A stretch of 28,128 nucleotides of DNA from CAZVFX01 sp964626565 (GTDB lineage Bacteria > Myxococcota_A > UBA9042 > CAIXZC01): positions 1 to 28,128 of the forward strand of contig CAZVFX010000093.1 in the NCBI GenBank assembly GCA_964626565.1, in the 5' to 3' direction. The position numbers and the translations under genes were made by a program. Shown here in pieces: positions 22,301 to 28,128 of this stretch. Position 1 is the stretch's first letter. The number at the start of each line of letters is the position of its first letter. The notes under the pieces are model-generated. The model had not been told where the DNA came from. It ran no database searches and worked only from the letters and a program-made list of their open reading frames with translations.

Positions 22301-24591
22301 CCGTACTGGACCTCTTCGTCGCCAACCCCGCTCCTCCCCCCGAGGTAGAGCACCGCATGTGGTTCGTGCCGGGGGAAGTGGAGCTGGTGCGGTCGGATGA
22401 GGACGAAAGTGCGATGGTGTTTTCCAAGGCGTCCATGGATGTACTCACCGAGTCCACCATGTTGGGGGAGGGGGCTGAGAATCCCGATGCAGCCGCGTTT
22501 GCCAGCCACCTGGCTGACAACTTCGACCTGTTCGCCGCGGAGTTGCCCATGTGGGAAGAGCTGCGGCGAATCATGAAAATCGTTTCGGTTCTCCAGTGGC
22601 TGCTGGACGAAGAGATCCCCCTCGATTCAGCCTGGTTCGAGCGGTACGAGTTGGCCGCGGTGGCAACGCCGCTGCACACCCCTTCCAACACTGTATCGGC
22701 ACAGACGCCGGGCGGAGAGATCGCGACGGTTACGGGCGGCGTGGACCTGGGCGCGGCCAATAGCTACAACGACGAAGACGGTGCCATCGCCGCGGAAATG
22801 GCAGAAGCCGCGCTGGGCGCCCGGCCGTCCGAAGAATCTCAGGGGTGGAGTTTTGAGAGCGGCGGGGAGCAGCGCAAGGCGGCAGCTTTGTCGTTGGCCC
22901 GGGTGTCTCGAGCGGGCTACGGCTACCAGGCCCATACCGACATGCGTCGCCCCGCCCCCGGCAAGATTCCCTTCGAGCTGGCCCGCTACTGCTCTCCCCA
23001 CGACATCACCGAAACCATGTTCGGCTATTGCTGGGAGCTTCGGCCCCACGGTTTGGACCGAGTGGGCGCCAACATGCTGCTGGCGTGGGAAGGCGTACCC
23101 GGCGGAAGGCTCGTACCCGAGGTTTTGACTTGGGTCAGCCGCCGGCAAGGGCGTAGCACCAGGTTCGTATACGTGGCCAAAATGGGGGATAGACTACTCT
23201 TTGAACCGCTTCGCCGGGCCGACGGCAAACTGTACCTGGAGCCGGACGACTCCTGGACCCTGGAGTCGGGGGACGGGGGGAAGGTCTCCTTCGACGACAA
23301 ATTGCGTCTGGATTTCGAGGAGGATGAGTCGGGCAACCGGGTAACCTACCTCTACGACGCGGTGGGAAAAGTCGTCAGCGTCGACCACTCCGGGGCCCCT
23401 GAGTGGGTTCTGGTTTACGACGGTCAGGACCGAGTCGTTGCTGCGGAGTCGCCGGGCGGAGAGCCCGCGGTTGCTTATGGTTATGATGAATCGGGAGACC
23501 TGGTCAGTGTGGAAGTCGGAGGCTTGCCGCCGGTTACTCTGGCGTACGACGCCGGTCACTCTCCCGTGGGTGCGGAAGGGCTGGTGTGGGCCCCCGAAAC
23601 GGGAAGGGAATACGATTATCTCGGAAGGCTCACGGCCGCGCCGGCCCCGGGCGGAGGGATTCTTGAGCTGAACTACGCAAACTTTGGCCATCAGGTAACG
23701 GTTACCGACCCGGAAGGTGCGCAGCGAGAGTACCAGTACGACACTGACATGCGGCTTGCGACCGCCACCGACCCGCTGGGAAGGGTCACGGAGTTCGAGT
23801 ACGCCGATGGCGGCGGTCTGGTTTCAGCCATGGTCGACGCAGAGGGCAGGACGACGACCTTTGCCTACGACGACGACGGGCGCCTGGTGGAGCGGGAAGA
23901 CCCGCAGGGGAGAGTCACGAAAGTCTACTATGGCAATGACGAGGCGCCTGCGGCGGTGAGTCGCACCGGCCTGCCCGACATGTACATGGTGCGTGACGAC
24001 AAAGGAAGGCTGGTGAAAATCTATGACCAGGCCACGGTGTTGGTGGAAGACGGCGTGATGACGGGAGTCGCCACAAACGACTCGGTGACCGAATTTACCT
24101 ACGATGACACGGGAGAGATTGCCACCGTGGTCGAGCCGGGCGGAGGCAAGTGGGAAGTGACTCGTGACGATGTCGGTAACCCGGTGGCAATGGAGTTTCC
24201 GTCGGGCCGGCAGGAGTTCCGTACCTTCGACGCCGACGGTCGCCTTACCGGCGCGGAGCGCTCCGACGGCTCCTGGGTAGCCTATGGCTACGGGGAGAAC
24301 GGGCTCATCGATTCGGTGACGGGGCCGGGCGGCACCTGGGAAGTGGAGGTGGATGAGGCGGGAAGGATTTCGGCTGTGACCGACCCGGAAGGCGGGACCA
24401 CCGATTATGTGTGGGACCAGGCCGGCCAGTTGGCAGGCGTAATGCTGCCCGACGGCAGCGGCAATCTTTACCAGCGGGATGAGCTGGGGCGGGTGGTGAC
24501 CGCCCGGGACGGGACAGGGTGGGGCTACGAGTTCACCTACGACGCCGCGGGAAGGCTCATCGCCATCACCACCGGCCCATCAGCACCCTAA
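19375..24591 (+). CDS. giant RHS/YD-repeat surface lipoprotein with BACON domain and internal core-closing domain
   Basis: A 1738-residue protein. It starts with a lipoprotein-type signal (MLAFVLLAASCGQ; Ser before the Cys is acceptable but the -3 Ala is atypical). Residues 25-130 are an acidic Asp/Pro linker. Residues 131-226 match a BACON domain (GGGELNWTVETETPWIAVEP). YD repeats fill 237-565 (e.g. FAYDDVDRLTSITFPDGS). The RHS core domain follows at 592-690 (IVQDLLGSVSRVISADGEVL, GLIHLRAREYDPSLGIFYTK, then DPVNKVDPDG). In most RHS proteins a variable toxin follows; here about 630 residues follow, including a part (850-1090) with YFGGVEDTGLGWILFEADRL that reminds me of DUF1598-type proteins. 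A second set of YD repeats (about 1321-1738) then ends the protein with no second core. ATG has a CGGAG site. A lipoprotein gene follows after 74 bases. Confidence 0.88.
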   Translation: MRQTACISMLAFVLLAASCGQEGTSVKPPVAVDVKDAVVAPDMRPLFDAGLFSDTPDWKSDAPDSPDWVLTDLQAEAKGDSADAVLADMGDSGQAEYEVHLDSTEELDLPVPDESSVEPDLALPPDLQLEGGELIFVGVAGGWHSGPVEVMPENGGGGELNWTVETETPWIAVEPVDGGPGQGFTVTLVDGEVPSLPGTLSGLITVVSADDPTDFEGLEVELELVSKEAGPFTTQFAYDDVDRLTSITFPDGSATSFSYGMGPEPTEITWPDEAVSTRNYDEAGRVVKMFDSTGQMELVWNGLAQLEELVYPDGSGFIYGYDPEGRLAELTYPDGAVASYSYDSTGLLSGMTSPSGEFVFDRDENGRLLHKYFPGGVETIYEYDEDGRLWAAETLDPDGDLVVRFEQGFDPAGKRAFVTETGPQETFSWDFLYDPAGRLETAAGPEGEVLFVYGPGGRRVSRQGPEGEVVYEYDSDGRMIRAGDAVMRYDGRGRLIEKISPQGKTGYGYDGRDHLVAVTGAELDVQYGYAPDGVRHNRTSVGGSEALYQTVLDGIPRIVYREHDAPGEGKKCRFVYGPGWLAEECADSEPRIIVQDLLGSVSRVISADGEVLTQRFTPFGERTEGEYHLGYRGEEQDPETGLIHLRAREYDPSLGIFYTKDPAPPQLASTGTLDPYRYVSADPVNKVDPDGREGEDDFSMDSLMAEAVEALKKLELVKKHDLAVIGVLHIEIEGGGEVDWGDMGFTGEISMELNLPVVIIEEGKEISWEAKWINMWPFSMFAGGAKTPFTEAADFTLPLSGESEDGKLSGEGEFNIKIEFTGKIYMTKTADKEIWGNQGYIMGEPPKGGVSLDKAASVLAELGDVDGAAYDPMSGQLVLFGPEEDVSLPPMSADDLVAAYRSVFLHAGEDPGVTIGNVPPPDGFEGEQGVKYFGGVEDTGLGWILFEADRLLKTYSMGEDNVTGEAVVSTVPGYASVLDLFVANPAPPPEVEHRMWFVPGEVELVRSDEDESAMVFSKASMDVLTESTMLGEGAENPDAAAFASHLADNFDLFAAELPMWEELRRIMKIVSVLQWLLDEEIPLDSAWFERYELAAVATPLHTPSNTVSAQTPGGEIATVTGGVDLGAANSYNDEDGAIAAEMAEAALGARPSEESQGWSFESGGEQRKAAALSLARVSRAGYGYQAHTDMRRPAPGKIPFELARYCSPHDITETMFGYCWELRPHGLDRVGANMLLAWEGVPGGRLVPEVLTWVSRRQGRSTRFVYVAKMGDRLLFEPLRRADGKLYLEPDDSWTLESGDGGKVSFDDKLRLDFEEDESGNRVTYLYDAVGKVVSVDHSGAPEWVLVYDGQDRVVAAESPGGEPAVAYGYDESGDLVSVEVGGLPPVTLAYDAGHSPVGAEGLVWAPETGREYDYLGRLTAAPAPGGGILELNYANFGHQVTVTDPEGAQREYQYDTDMRLATATDPLGRVTEFEYADGGGLVSAMVDAEGRTTTFAYDDDGRLVEREDPQGRVTKVYYGNDEAPAAVSRTGLPDMYMVRDDKGRLVKIYDQATVLVEDGVMTGVATNDSVTEFTYDDTGEIATVVEPGGGKWEVTRDDVGNPVAMEFPSGRQEFRTFDADGRLTGAERSDGSWVAYGYGENGLIDSVTGPGGTWEVEVDEAGRISAVTDPEGGTTDYVWDQAGQLAGVMLPDGSGNLYQRDELGRVVTARDGTGWGYEFTYDAAGRLIAITTGPSAP

Positions 24592-24598
24592 ACGTCAG

Positions 24599-24622
24599 TG
24601 CCGGGCCTACGCCGCCCCGGCA
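24599..24622 (+). terminator. intercistronic hairpin between the two surface lipoprotein genes
   Basis: TGCCGGG (24599-24605) and CCCGGCA (24616-24622) form a 7-bp GC-rich stem with a 10-base loop, eight bases after the RHS stop. No T-run follows directly, so partial termination or mRNA processing is more likely than a full stop. Confidence 0.4.
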
Positions 24623-24665
24623 ATGCTGATATTCGATTTTGAGTCTTTGACTTAGGAGAAACACA

Positions 24666-27416
24666 ATGAAAGTGCATTGGTTTCTGAGGTTGACGTTGTT
24701 GGCCTCTTCGGTTGCCCTCGCCGCATCCTGCAGCAGCGACCCGGGACAAACCGTGGCGCCCGAAACGGTCGCGGACAAAGACGTAGTCGAACCGCAGGCG
24801 GAAATACAGGCGGAGGTGCAAGCGGAAATCCACCTCGAAATCAGCCCCGAAGTTCAACCAGAACTCATCAACCCTCCCGATTTGCAGCCGGACCTTCCTC
24901 CGGATGTACAGCCCGACCCGGATATCCAGCCGGACATCGCTGAGCCGGAGTGCGTTACCGACACCGATTGCAACGACCACAACGTCTGTACCCTGCACTA
25001 CTGTGACCCTGAATTGGGGTGTCAGTACGAGCCGTTGGAAGGGATCCAGGGGCAGCACCTGTGCTGCCAGGAAGACGCCACCTGCGACGATGGGATTCCG
25101 TGCACTGAAGACCTGTGTGACCTCGAAACGTATCAGTGTTCCAATCCCGAATTGGGGGAAGGCGAACCGTGCGTTTCCGGCCAGCCGTGCGTCATCGACG
25201 AAACGTGCCAGGGAGGCGAGTGCATCGGCGTCCCCGACCCGTGCGACGACGGCGACGACGAGACCCTTGATTCCTGCGACCCTGATCTTGGCTGCCTCCA
25301 CATGTTCAACATACCCGACCCGGTGACCACCACCACCGGAGAAGACGTGGAAGAGATAGTCATGGAATGGCCTTCCGGGGTGTCGGTGAAAGTGGAGATC
25401 AACCCCATCGCCCTGGACCCGGGCACCGACGTGACCGTGGAGCCTATCGGCCCCGAGAAATACTGGGCGCCAATTCCGGGATTGCTCATCGATGCGATTG
25501 CGTTTTCATTTACACCGGACGGCGACTTGAACGGGCCCGTGCCGGTGGAGATTGAATACGAATCGGAGCAGTGCGACGAACAATACGCGCTGCTGAAGTG
25601 GAATTTCATGGACATGCGCTACGAGCCAGTGCCCATTTTGTCCAAGGACGTGGACGGAAACTCCGTCATCTACTCCCTTACCGACAAGGGGGATTACTAC
25701 CTGGTCTGCCTGTTTGCGGAAGCGTTGTGGCTGAAGCGGCTTTCCGAAGCCGACTGGGAGGTCAGCGTGGAGCTGCAGGATTGGCCGGGGCTCATTGAGG
25801 CCCAGGTGGAGGCCGACTACGGCTGGGATACGGGTTCGGTGCCTGATCCGGAGGCGGGCCTCTTCACCGGGATCTTCGGCTCCACAAAGAACGTGCCCAT
25901 ACTGGCCGTGCCCGACGAGTTTCTGGGCAAGGAACTGCTTGAGGTGACCTTGCAGATTACGCAGGCCGACACCGACAGCCCCGATGGCCAGGCAGAGTAC
26001 GGACTGTTGCTGTGGGAGCAGGAAGTGGTTGAGGACTTCCCCGCTGCGTCCGAGGAGCTTCTGACCAAATTTGCACCCGTGTTTCAGTTCGCCGAAGGGG
26101 AGACTTCGTTTCCGGTGGCCATGGGCGAGTTCCTGGACGGCGCTGACGGACTCGTCATGCCGTCGGGAAGAGTCCACGCCGGTGACGGCGGCGGTGCGAT
26201 GGGCCAATTGGGCCATGCAAAAGCGGTGCTAATGTACGACGGCCAGGCCATGGACCAGCCGACCGATGCTCCCGGGGGAACCATCTATGGAAGGGCGCAG
26301 GATATCGGATTTGGCAATGTCGCTCTGGTCTACAGCCTCCATTTCCCCTGGAGCGGGGATGCGGGGGCCGGCTCGGAAGGTTGGGAGATTCATCGCGGCG
26401 ATGTGAAGTACGTAGTGATCATTCTGTCCGGATTCGGAGGGGAGTTGGAGCCGGAGTCGATGACTCTGTCCCAGCACATGCCCGGGTCTACCATCGAGTA
26501 CCTGGGGGACGAGGAAATGCCCATCTGGACTCTCGGATCCTTCGAGGGCGGAAGGGTGAAAATCCCGTGGGACCAGACACTGCGTTGCAAGAAAGGGGGC
26601 GAAAGTGACGCGAACGAGGAGCACCCGTGGGTGTTTGTTGGTGAGCAGTCGCATGCCTTGTATCCCCGGAAGGGGGAGTACTCAGTGACGTTGCCGGGGG
26701 GCGGCACCCAATTCACCGAGACCGCGGGTGGTGCGATTGAGGTGTGGCAGCCGCCGGACTTCATCAAGGCGTGCACGATCTTCGAGCCGTACAACCTTGT
26801 GACTCACACGTCGCCCAACGGTTTGGTTTCGTCGTCGGACGAAGGGCATCTGCTGTTTTCGGGCATGTTCGGAGTTGGGGGTTATTCGACCAACGGTTTG
26901 GCACCTTACGGCGAGGCGTGGTACGACCCTTCAATCTGGCATTCGTTCGGCAGTGAGGGGACCTTCGATCCCGGCACCAACTGTTACAAGTGTCTTCCTT
27001 CCATCTATCTTTACACCATCGGGGGCATGTCCCAGGCGACGTGCTCTGCTGTATACTGGCCCGTGTACTATTGCCAGTGCAGCAGTTGTCTCACGGTGCC
27101 GGGCGATGCATTCGTGAAATTCCCGGAGGGGTACGAGTGCAACGACCCGGACTACTGCAATGAGTACGATGAGCCGGGGGTGTGCAAGACGGGCCTCGAT
27201 TTCGAGTGGTGGGCCGACATCCCGGCCACCGGCATCGTTGAGCCCAACGAAAACCAACCTCTCCACGCCACGGTCCACGTCACCATGAACGGTGCTCCCA
27301 CCTGCGGCATTTCGGCCCAGAACACCGCGGGCGTCAAGGCGCACATGTGCGCGAGCGAAGCGTGCTGCCTGGACGCGTACGCCGGTATTAGCGGCGAGTG
27401 TTTTCCGAATATGTAG
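24666..27416 (+). CDS. Cys-rich surface lipoprotein with Vps62-like domain
   Basis: A 916-residue lipoprotein with signal LLASSVALAASC (Cys22). Residues 23-95 are a repetitive Glu/Gln/Pro/Asp linker. Residues 96-220 are Cys-rich repeats of the form C-x-x-D-x-D-C-x-D-x-x-x-C-T-x-x-x-C-D-P-E-L-G-C, common in Myxococcota surface proteins. A beta region (240-330; GVSVKVEINPIALDPGTDV) is ZU5-like. Around 470-690 the pattern FAPVFQFAEGETSFPVAMGE, YSLHFPWSGDAGAG, IHRGDVKYVVIIL, SQHMPGS and EEHPWVFVGEQSHALYPRKG follows Vps62-type proteins. The last 200 residues hold many Cys (CYKCLPS, YCQCSSC, CASEACC). ATG has an AGGAGAA site. It probably shares a transcript with the RHS gene and is displayed beside it. 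The activity is unknown. Confidence 0.82.
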   Translation: MKVHWFLRLTLLASSVALAASCSSDPGQTVAPETVADKDVVEPQAEIQAEVQAEIHLEISPEVQPELINPPDLQPDLPPDVQPDPDIQPDIAEPECVTDTDCNDHNVCTLHYCDPELGCQYEPLEGIQGQHLCCQEDATCDDGIPCTEDLCDLETYQCSNPELGEGEPCVSGQPCVIDETCQGGECIGVPDPCDDGDDETLDSCDPDLGCLHMFNIPDPVTTTTGEDVEEIVMEWPSGVSVKVEINPIALDPGTDVTVEPIGPEKYWAPIPGLLIDAIAFSFTPDGDLNGPVPVEIEYESEQCDEQYALLKWNFMDMRYEPVPILSKDVDGNSVIYSLTDKGDYYLVCLFAEALWLKRLSEADWEVSVELQDWPGLIEAQVEADYGWDTGSVPDPEAGLFTGIFGSTKNVPILAVPDEFLGKELLEVTLQITQADTDSPDGQAEYGLLLWEQEVVEDFPAASEELLTKFAPVFQFAEGETSFPVAMGEFLDGADGLVMPSGRVHAGDGGGAMGQLGHAKAVLMYDGQAMDQPTDAPGGTIYGRAQDIGFGNVALVYSLHFPWSGDAGAGSEGWEIHRGDVKYVVIILSGFGGELEPESMTLSQHMPGSTIEYLGDEEMPIWTLGSFEGGRVKIPWDQTLRCKKGGESDANEEHPWVFVGEQSHALYPRKGEYSVTLPGGGTQFTETAGGAIEVWQPPDFIKACTIFEPYNLVTHTSPNGLVSSSDEGHLLFSGMFGVGGYSTNGLAPYGEAWYDPSIWHSFGSEGTFDPGTNCYKCLPSIYLYTIGGMSQATCSAVYWPVYYCQCSSCLTVPGDAFVKFPEGYECNDPDYCNEYDEPGVCKTGLDFEWWADIPATGIVEPNENQPLHATVHVTMNGAPTCGISAQNTAGVKAHMCASEACCLDAYAGISGECFPNM

Positions 27417-27437
27417 GAGGTGTCCGCGTATCCCGGT

Positions 27438-27466
27438 TTGCCAGTCCCTCGTCGAGATGTTATCAT
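27438..27466 (+). promoter_or_regulatory. near-consensus promoter giving a predicted leaderless transcript
   Basis: TTGCCA (27438-27443), 17 bases, TATCAT (27461-27466); five of six matches in each hexamer. A start point seven bases after the -10 falls at or beside A27473, the first base of the ATG. There is no room for a ribosome site, so the message for the 62-residue protein would be leaderless. Confidence 0.7.
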
Positions 27467-27474
27467 AATAACAT
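27457..27474. promoter_or_regulatory. 18-bp perfect dyad over the -10 box and start codon (likely operator)
   Basis: ATGTTAT-CATA-ATAACAT: two 7-base perfect arms around four bases. It covers the -10 hexamer and the first two bases of the ATG at 27473. A protein bound here would block RNA polymerase, as in autoregulated two-gene modules of the toxin-antitoxin type. Confidence 0.65.
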
Positions 27475-27661
27475 GAAGGCTCGGGTACTCAAGCTGAAAG
27501 ACCACGACGAAGGGCGGGAGATTGTGTTTGAGTTGGAGTTCCTGGCCCGCCTGACTGTCGAGGAGCGAGTCGATCTTGTCCTGGAGCGATCGCGCATGCT
27601 CTATGAAATGCTGGCACGGAATGGACATTCAGTCACTCCTGGAATTGTTAAACGGACATAG
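27473..27661 (+). CDS. small helical protein, first gene of a nucleotidyltransferase module
   Basis: A 62-residue protein: a short beta start (KARVLKLKDHDEGREIVFE), then helix LEFLARLTVEERVDLVLERS and a C-terminal segment ending VTPGIVKRT. I recall very similar short proteins directly upstream of MNT-type nucleotidyltransferase genes, but have no family name for them. The ATG at 27473 is preferred because promoter and operator end on it; an ATG at 27398 would run into the previous gene. Its 3' end overlaps the expected 5' end of the nucleotidyltransferase gene (ATG 27621) by 41 bases. It may be the DNA-binding or antitoxin-like partner; this is inference. Confidence 0.72.
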   Translation: MKARVLKLKDHDEGREIVFELEFLARLTVEERVDLVLERSRMLYEMLARNGHSVTPGIVKRT

Positions 27662-27671
27662 CTGCCGCTAA

Positions 27672-28067
27672 GTGATTATCGGTGCACTTGCGTTTCCGCA
27701 TCACGGGTATGCAAGGGCGACTCTGGACGTGGACATCTTCATCCATCCCACAGAGAACAACGCGGCCAGAGCGCTGGAAGCGCTGACCCGTTTTGGATTC
27801 GACACCGCGGACATTTCGGTCTCCGATCTGTTGAGCTACAAACTGTTGGTCCGGGACTACTCGGCTCAGGTCGACATTCACCCGTTTGTGTCCGGGGTCG
27901 AGTTTGACGAGGTTTGGGAGGGCAGCGTGCAGTCGACGATCAGCGGGATCCCGGTTCGGGTCCCCTCTCTCGACGACCTGATACGGATGAAGAAGGCGGC
28001 TGGGCGGCCGAAGGACCTGGAAGATCTGAAATACCTGGAGGCCATCAAGACGGATCGCACCGAGTAG
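27672..28067 (+). CDS. MNT-type nucleotidyltransferase, probably N-terminally interrupted
   Basis: From GTG 27672 the frame encodes 131 residues: IIGALAFPHHGYARATLDVD with the catalytic Asp-x-Asp pair (DVD), ENNAARALEALTRFGFD, a third acidic residue in AQVDIHPF, and the C-terminal IRMKKAAGRPKDLEDLKYLE. This matches small nucleotidyltransferases of the MNT/AbiEii-like group, which transfer nucleotides to proteins or RNA and often sit in two-gene modules. The true start is probably ATG 27621: the same frame there reads MDIQSLLELLNGHSCR, then TAA at codon 17 (27669-27671), then V-I-I-G. In relatives as I recall them an aromatic residue stands there. GTG 27672 follows the TAA directly and could allow re-initiation, but has no ribosome site of its own. 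Confidence 0.75.
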   Translation: MIIGALAFPHHGYARATLDVDIFIHPTENNAARALEALTRFGFDTADISVSDLLSYKLLVRDYSAQVDIHPFVSGVEFDEVWEGSVQSTISGIPVRVPSLDDLIRMKKAAGRPKDLEDLKYLEAIKTDRTE

Positions 28068-28128
28068 ATGTATGTGACTTCTACCGTGTGAAGGTAGCAC
28101 TCAAAGCGCAGCGTATACGAAGTACACG

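Noticed and set aside
21460..24591. RHS C-terminal toxin with immunity partner
   Set aside because: After the core the protein continues for over 1000 residues with another YD array, and the next gene is a large lipoprotein, not a small immunity protein.
28081..28097. Hairpin CTACC/GGTAG after the nucleotidyltransferase gene as terminator
   Set aside because: Only five pairs and no T-run; too weak to call.

Overview
The window looks like chromosomal DNA of a GC-rich, Gram-negative bacterium of the Myxococcota or a related 'deltaproteobacterial' lineage. The evidence is one C-terminal MYXO-CTERM-type sorting signal (Cys, hydrophobic stretch, Arg-rich end), several lipoproteins with acidic Asp/Glu/Pro linkers, repeated Cys-rich 'CGDG...CP.DC.CGCG' modules, an outer-membrane beta-barrel and a long hybrid histidine kinase. 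No rRNA, tRNA, CRISPR array or classical transposase is visible. The lineage is inferred from protein style only.

Layout. 1-193: the 3' end of an unknown gene. 363-4544: a plus-strand operon of an Asp-nucleophile alpha/beta hydrolase and two radical SAM proteins (B12-binding type), suggesting an unidentified modification or small-molecule pathway. 4546-6999, minus strand: cold-shock protein, an acyltransferase of the LPLAT family, and a porin-like protein. 7197-12328, plus strand: an envelope block with a Cys-rich beta-propeller lipoprotein, then three genes joined by ATGA overlaps (propeller, NlpC/P60-like hydrolase with MYXO-CTERM, PAP2 phosphatase).

12344-14533 is the accessory core. A 233-bp structured repeat occurs twice in direct orientation (231 of 233 positions identical) on either side of a secreted gluzincin-type metallopeptidase gene. 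The first copy is followed by an intact GIY-YIG nuclease gene. The second is followed only by the last 14 codons of such a gene and is preceded by what looks like a relic of the PAP2 3' end. This resembles an autonomous/non-autonomous pair of a nuclease-linked element and is the best candidate here for something poorly described.

14600-18854: a CruF-type carotenoid hydratase gene, convergent with a two-gene minus-strand signalling operon (a XylR-N/V4R sensor protein and a hybrid kinase with a degenerate receiver and a His-less HPt). A frameshifted, internally deleted GGDEF relic follows. 19375-27416: two large surface lipoprotein genes, a 1738-residue RHS/YD-repeat protein whose core-closing domain lies in the middle, and a 916-residue Cys-rich protein with a Vps62-like region. 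27473-28067: a small two-gene module (62-residue helical protein plus MNT-type nucleotidyltransferase) with a near-consensus promoter, a perfect dyad over the start codon, a predicted leaderless transcript, and an in-frame stop in the expected N-terminus of the nucleotidyltransferase.
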